Positions 46,639-58,851 of a stretch of 64,000 nucleotides of DNA are shown here, in pieces. Source of the stretch: Gnetum montanum (lineage: Eukaryota; Streptophyta; Gnetopsida; Gnetales; Gnetaceae); the NCBI GenBank assembly GCA_015680685.1, contig MNCI01008863.1:845642-909641 (forward strand), read 5' to 3'. A model generated the notes under the pieces. The model did not search any database. It was not told the origin of the DNA and was given only the letters and a program-made list of their open reading frames with translations. Both the position numbers and the translations under genes were made by a program. Within the stretch, counting starts at the first letter, position 1. Each line of letters begins with the position of its first letter.

Positions 46639-47820
46639 TTAATCTTGATTAACCTTATGAATTGATGGAAGTAATTGCAATTCTACCATAAGTGGTATGT
46701 GATCAAATAGTCTTGTTCATGATGGCAAGGCTTGATCTTGATTCTTCTCAACTTCTTCTTTAGAAATCAACTCTAGTAACTTGGTAACTTGAAAGAATCA
46801 GACATCATACCAAATATAATCTAAAGTCTCAATGAAGAATGTTGTTGATCCATCTTCATTAATCATTGTAGAATAATTTGTAAATTGTGGTCTTGATGAG
46901 TGTTATCCATGAACATCATCTATTCTTGAATTCTAGAGTTTTATTTATCTACTAAAGATTCAAAGTAAGCAGAATATGCACTAGCTAATGGAATTACATG
47001 CTGAATTAATGGAAATATTTTTCAAATCAAGTTCATCTTCCAAAGATTTCTTTACAGATCCATATTTTAAGAATTCATAAACACTACTTCTAACTTCTGC
47101 ATTGAAGTCTCCATAAAGAATAAATGGAACTAGATTAGTGCAAGTTAGAAATAACTTCTTCTTCAAACTTTCTTCTATTTTCTTAATCAAGTATGCTCCT
47201 TAACAAAGTCTAACATCTAAACATGTTGGTTTGGCAATTAAATGTGTGTTAACCATGCATACACATCTTCCTAATAGATGAACTTTAAAAATCACTGCTA
47301 GGGTTATGTGATTTTTCCAAAATCTTGACTATTCTTTCTTTCCCATCACTTGAAGTTCTGGAATTTCAAAAATCATATTTTCTAAACTCTATTCAAATAT
47401 TTGTACTAATTCAAACTTGGCTTCTTTCTAAAAGATCACACAATCATCCATGTTGTGATTTCTGTAATAGGCTAATCTATACGGCTCAAAAGAAAAACTT
47501 TCATAAGAACCTTTTTGCTTATAAATACCACTATATCCCATATTTTCCAAATCCGGTTGGAATTGATATATAAATTCCCATGGTAAGACTTCTCATAAGC
47601 ACAATACATCGGCATCCAAATCTTGTAATTCTACTAAAATGTGTGGGTATTGATATTCCTACCAATTCAAGGCCCATGATGCACATAGTAGATATTATTT
47701 CTCACTCACTAGGGATTTTGCAAGCACATTGTATGTTGCAACTTTCATTCCTATTTTTGGAGTCTTATCTAGATCATTCTCTTCATGAGTATCATACTCG
47801 TCAAAATGAGATTTTTAGTC
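46639..47820 (-). pseudogene. Intronless pseudogene of a CCR4-type deadenylase (EEP family)
   Basis: The minus strand encodes most of an endonuclease/exonuclease/phosphatase domain of the CCR4/Angel/hesperin kind. Such proteins shorten mRNA poly(A) tails. Landmarks in order are GMKVATYNVLAKS (about 47740), QDLDADVLCL followed by EV, GYSGIYKQKGS (about 47520), CMVNTHLIAKP (about 47245), FILYGDFNAEVRSSVYEFL (about 47115), TLDYIWY (about 46810), QALPS, and FDHIPLMVELQLLPS before the stop at 46639-46641. The N in TYN, the DFN motif and the D-H near the end are the usual catalytic positions. At least six stops and two frameshifts (near 47000 and 46900) break it, and the N-terminus is missing. About 390 codons run without a recognisable intron, which suggests a retrocopy. 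No clear poly(A) tail. Confidence 0.8.
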
Positions 47821-50453
47821 TCCATGTTGTTTTGCCCTATGTTTTAATTGTAGTGTGGATTAATATACCCTTTTCTTAATAATTGAAGATTGTTCTGTTT
47901 CTTCAACTAATTTTCCAACTAATATGTCAATTGATCTTTAACTAATACATCAACTAATAATAAACTATAATTGAATAACTATATTATCTATTTTTATAAT
48001 CATATTATCTAATTTTAGTAATATATAATTACATTACATGATTTTTAGTAATATTTAACAATATTATTTTTGATGACCTTTCTACCCCCCTTGAGAACTC
48101 TGACTCCTAATAACATGCCATAGTGATCTTAAGACTAGTTGTAAGGGTTATGTACTAAATCTTAAAGTCTAAAATGTTGAATTTATAATATCATTGAATT
48201 ATAGGATGCCCAGATGATAAATCTAATCTCACAATTGAGTTCAAAAGGATGAAAAATGTTAGAAATGACTATTCATATGTTGAAAATGAACATTGTATGC
48301 TCAACTTGTGTGAAAATTAAACTTTTGAGGATCTTGAGGCACTATATGGGCAAGGAGTAAAAACTAATTTTTGGAGTTCCCTAAGATGAATATGACTTCA
48401 CCATTAGGTCCAGAAAGTTATAATCTATAGGAAACAACTCTTCGCTCATCTAAAAAGGTTTGCAAAATCAAAAGTTATGGCTTTTGAAGTCTAAGTACTT
48501 TGGTGCGAAAAATGAGACTTCCCAAGATGTCACCCATCCCAGTTCTACTCTAGAGAAATCACACTTCATTGTGGGATTTTTATCTCTGTTGCTACCATTG
48601 CATCAAATTTTAATTTTAAAAACTATTTTCGCAAGTTCCTAATTTTAAACTAATAGTTTAATGAAAAAAATTTGAATTTTTCATTAATGGACTAGAATTT
48701 CAAACTTTTCCATTAGTTGGACAATTGAAAATATTTCATTATATAATGGAGAATTTGCCGTTTGGTTGTGAACGAAAACAATGGTTGCATTGATGCACCA
48801 TTTCAAGGTCTACATGGCAACGCTAGAGGCGATGATGGATGGCATGGGAGGTAGTGATGGGAGGCACTGGATGTAGTGATGGGGGGCACAGGAGGCAGTG
48901 ATGGGCAATGCCCAATAGGCAGCAATAGCACAGTCAATAGCGGCAGTAGGCTATAGGGAAATGGCAACAGTAGGCAATGGGTGGTGGTAGCAGTAGTGGC
49001 AAATGTGGCATTGATAGGCAAGATGGTGTGGAGTGACATGATGTACAAGGGTAAGACACGGTGTAGTGTAGCACGGTGCACGTCGTGCGAGGCACGACAT
49101 GGCGGCCAATGCTCTACAATTGTGGCTAAACTATGGCAAGGCTGCACAGCACAAGTAGAGCTACATGTGTTAATTGGCTACACGTGTACTACCACTGTGA
49201 TGGTCAAGGATTTGAGTGTGCACAACAATAGTGGTGGCGAACGTGGTTACATAGTAGCACAAAAAAAGGTTTGCCTACGCAACATGGTGTGAAGCAAAGT
49301 AGTGGAGGCACACAGATGACGATGGCGAAGGCACATATGCTCGATTTTTTTAGTGTCCTTTTGGGGCTTTCCCAAAGGGCCAATCTTTTACTATCATAAC
49401 GTGGCCATGGCTAGCCACAAGTTTGGCCATGTGCCTTGCTGCAACCTACCGACGCCTTAGCCACGGTTGGCTACAAGCCTAGCCGCTGCTAACTACAAGC
49501 CTGGCCATGGCCAAATTTTTTTTAAAACAAATTTATTATTTTTTATTTTTTAAAATAATTTAAATAAAAATTTTTAAGGCTTGGGTTTGAACCTAAGACC
49601 TCCTACTTGATTTTTTTAAAAAAATTTTATTCTTATTTTATTCCACCTTGCCTTGATGATTGACATGGTGGTTCAGCAGATGACAGGGTAGGGGTTCGAT
49701 ATGGGTAAACAACAATTCCAAGTTTATTCTTGATCCTAAAATTTTGACTTTTTTTTTTAAATAATAATAAAAATTTAATAATTTTAATAATTTAATATTA
49801 TTTTAATGCATGTATAACGAGAAACTTTAAACATCAATATCTCCCAAACCATAAGTTTGATTGAGACGAAATTTGTACCATTGTACTCATCTCAACAAGT
49901 ACAATGCATTGGACATGGTTTAGAGTTTAAAAATGAAGTTGATTTTTAGAAATTAAAAAGACCAAAATAACCTATTTTGTTGAGCTAACATTTCTAGGCT
50001 GACATATGGTGACTTAGAATCCTCTAAATTACTTGGATAATGAATTTCAACAAAATAAGATCAATTCAAGTCATGGTTACTAACTTTCTTAAAAGAAATT
50101 TGACAATAACCCTAATCAATTAATAATTATAGTATTAAGTTGGGTGAGAGTTAGCTGGACCAGTGTATCATTATCTTACCAAAATCTCTTGTAATTGATG
50201 AATTTTGATAAGGTGCAATCAAATCTTCATCAGTTAATGATATTCATGAAAGAAACTTTATTGGTTACTAGGATCTAGATGCCTAATCCATTGTTTGTGA
50301 AGTCAATGGAAAGGTATCTTCTAACTTGCATCACAAATATATGGTACATCTGGTGATGATTAATGGCTTTCCCTGTGTTGTGGCTTCAAGGTTCTTCATC
50401 CGATTCATGTTGTAGTTGGCCCATATTTCTAAATGGCCCTTAGGTCATGGTTT
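47821..50453. other. No gene recognised
   Basis: 47821-48780 is AT-rich with no supported reading frame. 48780-49510 is richer in G/C, with GGCAGTGATGGG-type and AGCCACGGTTGGC-type short repeats; its open frames are low-complexity. 49520-50453 is AT-rich. A segment near 49650-49705 (GTGGTTCAGCAGATG...GGGGTTCGATATGG) slightly recalls tRNA A and B boxes, but it is not convincing. Confidence 0.5.
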
Positions 50454-50465
50454 GCTATGATACCA
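50454..50465 (-). other. Primer-binding site matching initiator-Met tRNA
   Basis: Minus-strand TGGTATCATAGC differs by one base from TGGTATCAGAGC, the site complementary to plant initiator-Met tRNA used by Copia and some gypsy elements. Confidence 0.65.
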
Positions 50466-50467
50466 AT

Positions 50468-51450
50468 TGTGACATCCCATCCCTAGATGTCATGGCAAAC
50501 ATCAAATATATGATATATTAGACATTATGCGTATAAAGAAAGTATACCAAATGCGAAATATAAGTGATATTTGACATTATGTATAAGGAAATAATAGGAA
50601 AAATGCAGAAAGAGAAAGAAAAGATTATTTTATTGATATAGAATAATGTATCTAGATTGTGCTTTAAGAGTGTTCCTTGGGATTTTCTTCCTTTGGCATC
50701 TATCCCTTAGAGGCAATCTAGCACTACCACCATAGTTAGGCCAATAACCCAGCTAGAAGGAATGGCCAATCCACTTCCTATCTTGCTTCACTTGGATTCC
50801 TGTGACTTGCCTATACCAGCTCTACCACCTCATGACTCGCCTGTACTGGCTCCACCATTTCATGCTAGCATGACCTCTAACCCTGGATATAAATGCCTTA
50901 GGTCAAACCCCCAATAGTTACCTTAAGAGACACGTCCATTATTACAACATGCCCTTTTGGGTCTTAATTACAACTACCCATTAGGGTCTTGTTAAGATAA
51001 TAATAACACTTGTTATGAAGAGACACCATATTCATTAGGCAACAACACCATTTGAGAATGGGGATGTAACACCATCATTGGCCAACATAGTAGGGATCTC
51101 GACCACTAACACCTATGGAAAGCATAATGGGAAACACATGTTAGATCCTTGTACTAAGAGTATCACTAGACATAATAGATGACCACCCAAAAATAGAGAA
51201 AATGGGAAGAGAAGCAAAAAGAGAGAAGTAAAAATAGGAATAAAAAATACTAAGGTAAGCAATATCATGAGGCAAGGAACAAAATAAGCAAAGTAAGGAA
51301 GATAAGAAAAAATGAAAGGAAGCAGTAGAATACCTAATAAGGTAAGTCAATCTGCCAAGACTAGTGTCATATCCTAGTTAAAAGGTTAAAGCTGAGAAAG
51401 TTAGTAAGAATAATTGGTTCTTTATCTTGAAACACTCTACTTATAGAAGG
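50468..51450 (-). mobile_element. LTR of a third retroelement family (far end unknown)
   Basis: In the minus direction the LTR ends ...GGGATGTCACA at 50468, two bases before the primer-binding site. A minus TATA-like TCTATAAGTAG is near 51435. The start was not found, so 51450 is only a placeholder. No coding follows inside 49700-50450, so only the LTR and a leader seem to remain. Confidence 0.45.
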
Positions 51451-52075
51451 AGGTTATTATAGGATGCAAAAAAGTGTGAGCCATGTGCATCACTCCAACA
51501 ATAAGGTTCTTGTGGGAGTGTGACCTTGCTCATGATTGAAGGTGCTTGTGGAACCTTGTTACTTATACTGGTTTTTTTATAACAAATTAGGCCTACTTCA
51601 ATAATGAGGTTCTTGTGGGGGTAATTATTTTCTTAAAATATATGTGATGGTGGGTCACTTAATTACTAATGACATTTCTCATGCTAAAGCACCATTAGGG
51701 CTAGTCCAAATATGAAACATTCTTTTCATATTGACATATCAAAAAAATAATTACTAGAACTAGTCATGAATGCTTAAAATCCAAACATAGTTATTATTCC
51801 TATGATTCATGAAACTTAGAAATTTAAAGAATATTAAAAAGAAAAATAAAATAATAAATTGACATTATTATTAGTTTATTAATCTAAGGCTCACTCTTAG
51901 ATGAATTTTGGATTTAAACTTACCTATCCCAAGATAGAGGGAGTTGTCCTTCTCCCATGCATTCTAGACACAATGCTAATGAATTCCTTAAAGTTTTAAA
52001 TAATAATAGAATTTACTACTATCCTCTACATTTTTCAAGGCAAAAGTTGTAGACTACAATTCTTTATTTATTAAA

Positions 52076-54545
52076 TTACAATATTACATAAGGTTCATGT
52101 TGAAGGTTACTACCCATAGCTTGGACTTCTAATGAAGTCATTTCATGTCCTTCATCATCATTGGGATAAGCTAGTTTGCTCAACTCTACTAGTTCATCCT
52201 CTCCCAATTCCTCAATGTGATGTTGATGATATAATTTAAGTCTTTGTCCATTAACTAGAAATGTAGTTGATGAATCACCAATAGGTGAGATTAAAACACT
52301 TCCATTAGCATGGGTTTGTACCACTAGATATGGGCCTTCCCACCTAGTTGTTAACTTGCCCAAAAATTTATGTAATCTCATATTATACAGAAGAACTTTA
52401 TCACCTATTAAAACGTTTTTCCTAAAAATATTCTTATCATGTAAACTCTTCATTTTTATTTTTTATAATTTTTTGCTTATCAAGGGCATTTATCCTCATT
52501 TCATCAAGTTCATGTATTTGAATCATTCTAGAGGTGTGATTTGTTTCTTCAAATTCAATTGTTATGCCAAATGTAAAGATTGGTGTTTAATTTCTATAAG
52601 TAATAAACATTGTTTGTCATAAATCAATTAATAAGGTGAATATCCTAAACTTGGTTTATATGTAATTGTATAAGCCCAAAGTGCATCTTGTAATTTTTTC
52701 GACCAATCCTTCTTTTTAGCACATAGCTTTTGTTAATATTTTTAATATAATTCTGTTTGCATTTTCTACTTGAAAATTTGTTTAAGAATGATAGGTAGTA
52801 GCTATCTTATGTTTAATTCCACAAGACTTAAGAAATTTCTCCATTATTCTATTTACAAAATGATTTTCTTAATTACTTATGATCGCTCATGGAGTTCCAA
52901 AGTGTGTTAAAATATTTTCTCTAAGGAAAGCTACTACTACTTTAACATCATTTTTTGGGATGGCTTTAGCTTAGCTTCTAGCCATTTATTAACATATTCT
53001 ATATACACAAAAATGTATTGACATCCATTAGATGGTGGAAATGGTTCTAAAAAGTCTACATCCCACACATCAAATGATTTAGTTATTAAAATTGCATTTA
53101 GCGACATTTCTTATCTTTTAGTTATGGTCCCTATCATTGGTGTTTATTGCATTCCTATACATAGTTCTGAGCATCTTTAAATATTAAGGGCCAATAAAAT
53201 CCACTTTGAAAGATTTTGACAATAGTATGTCTACTATTAAAATGGCCACCTCTAAGGTCATCATGGCACATATGTAGAATTTCCTGTTGCTCATCCTCAA
53301 CCACACACCTTCTTACTACATTATCTTTACATACTTTGTAAAGGTACAGTTTACTCCAAATATATTTAAAGATGTTTCTTAAAAAAATATTTCTTTTCCT
53401 CCTTACTCCATTGGGTTGGGGTTTTCATAATGGAAACATAGTTTGTAATATCAACAAACCAAGGATCCTTCTTTATGAAAAAGAGTTGTTCATTTAGGAA
53501 TTCATCATGAAATACTCATTTTTTTCTATTGGCATCCCTTGTTTCTAATCTAGAAAGATTTTTTACCACAACATTTTCTCTACTTCTTTTATCTAAAATG
53601 TCAAGATCAAATTCTTCAAGTAACAGGCACCATCTCATTATTTTTGCATTCTCTATTTTTTTAGTAGCCAAAAATTTAATGCTTGAATGATCAGTATAAA
53701 CTATAGTCTTACATCCTATTAAATAATTTCTAAACTTATCCAAAGCATACACAATGGCTAAAAGATCTTTTTCCGTAGTTGTATAATTTACTTGGGCCTG
53801 GTCTAGACTTTCAAATACATAATAGATTACTTATGGCTTATTATCAATATATTGTTCTAAAACTATCCCTACAACAATATCATTAGCATCACACATCAAG
53901 TCAAATGGAAAATCCCAATTAGGTGCATTAAGTACAAGGGTGGTGGTTACTCTTTTCTTTAATTCTAAAAATGCTTCTTGACAATTATCAATCCACAAAA
54001 AAGAAACATCTCTTTCAAGGAGCATATAAAGTCGTTTAGAAATTTTTGAAAAATCTTTGATAAATTGCCTATAATATTCAACATGTCCTAGAAAGGAATG
54101 AAGAGTCTTTAAATTAGTTGGAGCTGGGAGTGTAGATATTACTTTCACTTTTTCATCATCCATTTTTATCCCATCATTAGAAATAACATGTCCTAATATT
54201 AAGTCATTCGTAACCATCAAATGGCATTTTTCCAAACTCAATTTTAAATTTTTATCTATACATCTATCTGAAAAACATTCTAAATGTTGTAAGGTCTATT
54301 CATAAGTATCCACATACACCAAAAAATCATCCATAAATACTTCAATTTAATCTTCTAACATATTAGAGAATATTGATGTCATAGCCCTTTGGAAGGTAGC
54401 ATGTGCATTACAAAGCCCGAAAGGCATCCATTAGTAAGCAAAATTTCAATATGAACATGTAAAAGTTACTTTATGCTAGTCCTTAGGTGCAATGGCTACT
54501 TGATTGTAACCATAAACCCATCCAGAAAATAATAATACCCATGCC
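52076..54545 (-). pseudogene. pol: Athila-lineage pol fragment: RT, RNase H, integrase
   Basis: Minus strand. The RT is 5'-truncated and starts in the palm (GYNQVAIAPKD, then MPFGLCNAHATFQRAMTSIF). The catalytic FMDD (EVFMDDFLVY) is near 54330. GHVISNDGIKMDDEKV and FLGHVEYYRQFIKDFSKIS follow (54241-53831), then RNase H with YTDHSSIKFLA (53752-53516). The integrase zinc region (CHDDLRGGHFNSRH) is near 53290, with CNKHQ where CxxC is expected. In the integrase core both Asp are lost (the WGxD segment carries a stop, ISD is ISN); the Glu in QVENANR remains. The last part, 52453-52076 (NVLIGDKVLLYNMRLHKF), is the integrase C-terminus. Many stops and frameshifts. It is typical Athila order and wording. 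Confidence 0.85.
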
Positions 54546-54595
54546 CTTCTAATTTGCAAGGTTCTAACTTGAGCAACTAATTCATTGATACTAAG
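54546..54595 (-). pseudogene. Displaced continuation of Copia-type gag
   Basis: Minus-strand SINELVAQVRTLQIRR continues in frame from the Copia-like gag ending at 62462 once the nested elements are removed (one CTAAG copy kept). It then runs directly into the Athila RT. Confidence 0.5.
54591..54595. repeat. Target duplication CTAAG (left) of solo LTR
   Basis: CTAAG here and at 62457-62461 flank the solo LTR exactly. Confidence 0.8.
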
Positions 54596-54823
54596 TGATG
54601 AGTGGCAAGGTACCCCAACACTCAACCATACGAATACGAGCGTTACACGCATGATCCGGTTGAACTCCGCAGACGGACTAGTTGTGGTATCTAGACAATT
54701 AGCCTTAGGTCACAGTTCGCTGTCTTCCCACTTGGACTACTATTAACTTTGTCACATATGGTTTAGTCTAGAGTGAGGTGTATGATGTGGTCCTATGCTA
54801 ATGCTACTCTTGGGTATGATGGT
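54596..54823 (-). mobile_element. Solo LTR of GATATC family, left part (3' end of LTR)
   Basis: On plus it starts TGATGAGTGGCAAGGTACC, the reverse complement of the LTR end GGTACCTCGCCACTCATCA. It diverges from the LTR of the inserted element but follows it along its length. It is interrupted at 54820 by the next element and resumes at 61875. Confidence 0.85.
54816..54820. repeat. Target duplication ATGAT (left) of nested element
   Basis: ATGAT also at 61875-61879. Three bases (GGT) separate it from the LTR's TG, so the exact end is slightly unclear. Confidence 0.65.
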
Positions 54824-55667
54824 TGATGGGACACGATATCACATGGGCCGCGATATCGCGTACACGATATTGCATCTGCCACAATATCACATCCCCTGCG
54901 ATATCGCGTACGCGATATCACAGTGCACTGCCAAATCTATAAATAAGAGGCATCTCTCCCTTGTTTATAAGTTTAGGCCTAGACCATAGTGAAACTCTGG
55001 AAGTTTTACCTCTCCAGAGATAGAATAATTTCCATGTTCCCGCAGTAGGAGCTCCAAACTAAACGGATCTTTATTCAAGTAAATATTGTACCTGAACACA
55101 AGTTTGTGTATGGAAATAAAGATGAACTTCTTGGATAAACCTTATAGTGCATGGACTAAGCTAGATAGGACGTTACTTATTTTTATTTATTTTTTATCAT
55201 TTAAATGCTTTATTAGTTAATTAAATCTCTCTCAACCCTTCTCCCATAGTTAAGTGCATTCAGTACGACCGCTTTGAGCACGTGCGTTATGCTTGGTGAT
55301 CCTAGTAAAAAATAGTGTTTGGTAACCAAGGTTGCATTGGTTTAGGGTGTGAATGGTAAGTGGGAATGGATGTTGATGCTAGGTTAATTAAGGCTTAGTT
55401 AGTTAGTTAAAGTTAGTTAATTAGTCTCTTCACCCTTCACCTCATTATCATAGGAGATAAAAATCGAAAAGACATAAAAATCATATACCTCAGACTTACT
55501 TAACCATACAATCATGAAAAATACAAGTAAGACTGGGAAGACAACGAATGATTAACCTTAAGTGTTCCATGAGGTGTGTAGGCACTTAGTCTGTGGAGTT
55601 CAACCAGATCACACGTGTAATGCTCGTATACTTATGGTTGAGTGTAGGGGTACCTCGCCACTCATCA
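54824..55667 (+). mobile_element. 5' LTR of Athila-like non-autonomous element
   Basis: TGATGGGACACGATATC at the start, GGTACCTCGCCACTCATCA at the end, about 844 bp. It is about 92-94% identical by eye to the 3' LTR at 61043-61874. TATA box CTATAAATAAGAGG near 54938. The U3 carries many GATATC palindromes. Confidence 0.9.
54842..54919. promoter_or_regulatory. GATATC palindrome cluster upstream of TATA (5' LTR)
   Basis: Five or six words of the type CGCGATATCGCG in about 80 bp, ending with the perfect 20-bp palindrome GATATCGCGTACGCGATATC (54900-54919), about 20 bp before the TATA box. It is present in the 3' LTR (61125-61144) and, with one change, in the related solo LTR (62411-62430). Confidence 0.75.
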
Positions 55668-55668
55668 T

Positions 55669-55686
55669 TGGCACCGTTGCCGGGGA
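55669..55686 (+). other. Primer-binding site for tRNA-Asp
   Basis: TGGCACCGTTGCCGGGGA differs by one base from TGGCGCCGTTGCCGGGGA, complementary to the 3' end of plant tRNA-Asp, the primer typical of Athila elements. Confidence 0.85.
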
Positions 55687-55812
55687 CTAAGTTATTTGTG
55701 TGCTAAGTAGAACATAGGAAATTATCCACATCATTTGGAGCTTAAACGAACCCTTAGGGTTAATCATACAAAAAATTATATAACAGTTAATCAACACACC
55801 AAATAAGACACA

Positions 55813-58800
55813 ATGTCTTCTTCTTTGAATAAGAGCACTTCATCACCTAGGGATAACACTAGAGACAGTCGGCGGCACCAAACACATAACCAAAATCCAC
55901 CATGTCCTCAAGAATTCAGTGTGGTGTACATTCATCATGATGAATATGTACCCAACTTTACCTTTTTCTTTCATCAAGATGAATAGCTGCGTTGGAGACA
56001 TTTAGAAGGTAACATCGTGTTACCTCCAGATAGAGCCACCCCCAACATGCTCCTTTGTGCCCTTGCACGAATTAACATGTCGCAACTATACACTGAGTAC
56101 GTTGTGTGCGATTACAACGCAAGGGACTACCATCCCACAGAAGCACAATGTCAACAGGATGAGCGGCAGGAGAGCTACCATACATCATTGAAGGGCAAAG
56201 GCCCCCATAATACTTTGCCCATCATAAGATAAGTTAAGGGTGGTGAACCTATCTCAATAGGTTCTCCACAAAATGATGTTCCCCCTCCTAACAATAATGT
56301 GGAGGTGGGGTATTAGAACCTACGCTCCACGATACACAACCCTGGTTCTGATTCCCACGAATACCAACTGTTCATTGAGGGAACACAAGCATAAGATAAG
56401 AGTAAGCATTCTTATCGTCATCATGATCAAGGCAAGGAACATCGAAGAAAAGGTAGGAAACATCGTCATGGCGATGATTCTCCTTCTTCTTCCCCTTCAT
56501 CACATCATTCACCCTCTCCTTCCACATCAGGACACAATCACAAGGAGCACAATGGTGAGGATAAGGGTAAGAAAAATGAGAGACCTCGACGAGAGAGTCG
56601 AGAGAGAGAACGAGGACACTCTAGAGAATCAAGGCATGGTAGAAGGGAAAGTAGGGAAACACGTTGGCATCATAGACGTATTGAGAGAGATGATCATGAT
56701 GAATCCCTACTTACCACCCGAAGTATGTTAGATGTTACGGAGGCAGTGAGAATACCTACAAGGCATCAAAAAGATAGTTGGATCAAGAGACTATATATGA
56801 ACAATATCCCACGCTTCGAAGGGGGATACAACGCTGATCTCCAAAATCATTTACAAGCATTTCATGATGCCTGTGCCTTGAAAAATATTGAAAACAAGTG
56901 GCAGAAGTTAAAGTTGTTTCCTAGGACACTCATAAAAGAAGCAAAGAATTGGTACCAGTCCCTAGAATCGAAAACCATTAGGAAGTGGAGTACGATGTTA
57001 GAACTCTTCAACGATAAATACCAAACGTACTCTAGAGTGTCCAACTTGTGTAAGCAAATCCAAGGATGGAAGTAGGGTACTCATAAACCCTTGGATGCTG
57101 CCATGGGCCGATATTATGCATTGTTACATCATTGCCCGAGCCATGGTTACACATAATGGGATCAACTACACCACCTTGTAGATGGGCCAAGACACGAAAC
57201 TAGGAGAACCCTTGGGACATATTCCCAAGAGAGATTATCTGAACTTAGATTCCATGAAGTTCATAGATTTTTAGAGCAAAGCTAAAGAAGAAGGAGAGCT
57301 ACAGAAAAGAGAAAGCATGGAAGAATATAACCGCGATCCTTCCCTCCAAAAGAAGGGAGTAAGATTCTGTGAGGAAGAGGATGAGTCACCACTCGAAAAG
57401 TTGGTGAATAGAAAAACCTTGTCTCTTCAGAAATTAACAACGGAAGTGTCAGCTAAGGTAGATCAAATGTGGGACTCCATAGACAGTAGGTTTGAAACTG
57501 TCCTAAAAATCATAGAGGAGTCTAAGGAGGAATGAAGTAGTGATCATGATAAGAAAAAGCAGAGAGATTCAGGCCATGCATGTGACAAGGATAAGGGAAA
57601 AATGACTATCGCCAATGAGGTTGTGGATTCGGACATAGACAATGATGGTGGATGTGAGATATACCAATATGACCATCCTAAGGGATGTTTCCCAATAATA
57701 TCACATCTACAAGACTTAACAGATGGCAAGCACCCCATCGATTACCTTATCCCCAAGGTAACCCAAGGTAGTTCCACCAACCATTAATGTATTATCCAAG
57801 TGGAACTCCACCACAACCTATTGGGCAACACCCACAGTCATGGGGGATTCCACCGCCTAGGCAACAATACCCTCACTAGTAACCAGACCCATATGGATAC
57901 TACGTGCAGCAGCGAGTTTTTCCAAGTGACTCTATGGGTCACGCAACCCCACGACATCACTATCCAGTTCGAGAATATTTTCAGACTCCCTCTCTCGGAA
58001 GGGACACTCCACATGTATACCATCCTCTAAATCCATCCACACCTCTCACGATGGTAGCTCCACCACCAATCGCTCCAACAATGTCATGGGTATTCCCTAC
58101 TCAACCACAGCAATGTAATGCTATGAGAGCTGTAAACCTTCGACCCATTGTTGGTTTTGATAACCAAAAGAAGAGAATACCTTTCTTTAGAACCAAAATC
58201 CCAAACAAGCTCTCACAACCACAAGCGGTTGAATCTGTGAACGCTCCTCCAACAAATAAGGCTTCGGAGCTCCCTTCAAACCAACAACAGAGCTTAATGC
58301 ATATGGTTATGTTAACACATACCGTTACTGACTGGATCAAGGTAGGCCACCTTCCCAGGAAATTATTTGATCCTGGAAGCCTCCTGATTTATCTCCAAGT
58401 CACTAGGAATGAACCTCATAAGGCTCTTCTTGACTCAGGTTCTGTAGTCAACTTAATCTCATAAGAAATGTATCAAGCCTAGAACTTGCCTCCACTCAAG
58501 AAGAGCAATATTCAACTAGATCTGGCTGACCAGTCCATCACCATTCCCTTGGGATTAGTGGCAGACATCATTACCACTATGTATGGTTGGTTATACCCAG
58601 CTAATTTCCTGGTGATAGAAGTCAATAGCAACAAAGGGGACTTCCCAGTTATAATGGGAAGGGCATGGATAAGTACAATAGATGCATGCCTAGGAATCCG
58701 CGATCTTTCCTTTGAAATATCTAAGGTAAAAATTTATGGAAAGATCGAGAAGAAGAAAGTTCCATGCATCACATACAGTGACTCAGAGGGTGATGACATG

Positions 58801-58851
58801 GAGGAATGCTCAAAATTTCCTGCATGCAACTCGTGTGCCCAAGAAACTTAG
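55813..58851 (+). pseudogene. gag-pro: gag-protease of Athila-like non-autonomous element
   Basis: From ATG 55813 (MSSSLNKSTSS) one frame runs to 58851, apart from a segment (about 57190-57800) in the +1 frame between two compensating shifts. An Arg/Glu/His-rich stretch (56560-56690) precedes the Gag core (56780-57075: NNIPRFEGGYNADLQNHL, AKNWYQSLESKTIRKW). A Pro/Gln-rich linker follows, then an Athila-style protease with ALLDSGSVVNLIS (about 58430), LADQSITIPLGLVADII and FPVIMGRAWIST. Stops are near 55985, 56230, 56313, 56395, 57073, 58462 and 58480. Gag would form the particle and protease would cut it. No RT, RNase H or integrase follows, so mobility would have depended on enzymes supplied by another element. 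Confidence 0.85.

Noticed and set aside
48803-49292. Overlapping open frames of 103-114 codons on both strands
   Set aside because: Low-complexity His/Leu/Pro/Ser content from short GGCAGTGATGGG-type repeats, with no domain and no start context.
49650-49705. Possible tRNA-derived SINE (A box and B box-like words)
   Set aside because: The B box GGTTCGATATGG is imperfect, the A box is poor, and no SINE tail or target duplication is visible.
56273-56731. 152-codon plus-strand frame within gag
   Set aside because: It is out of phase with the gag frame that runs from 55813 through 56725-57075; the high Arg/Ile content reflects the repetitive basic region.
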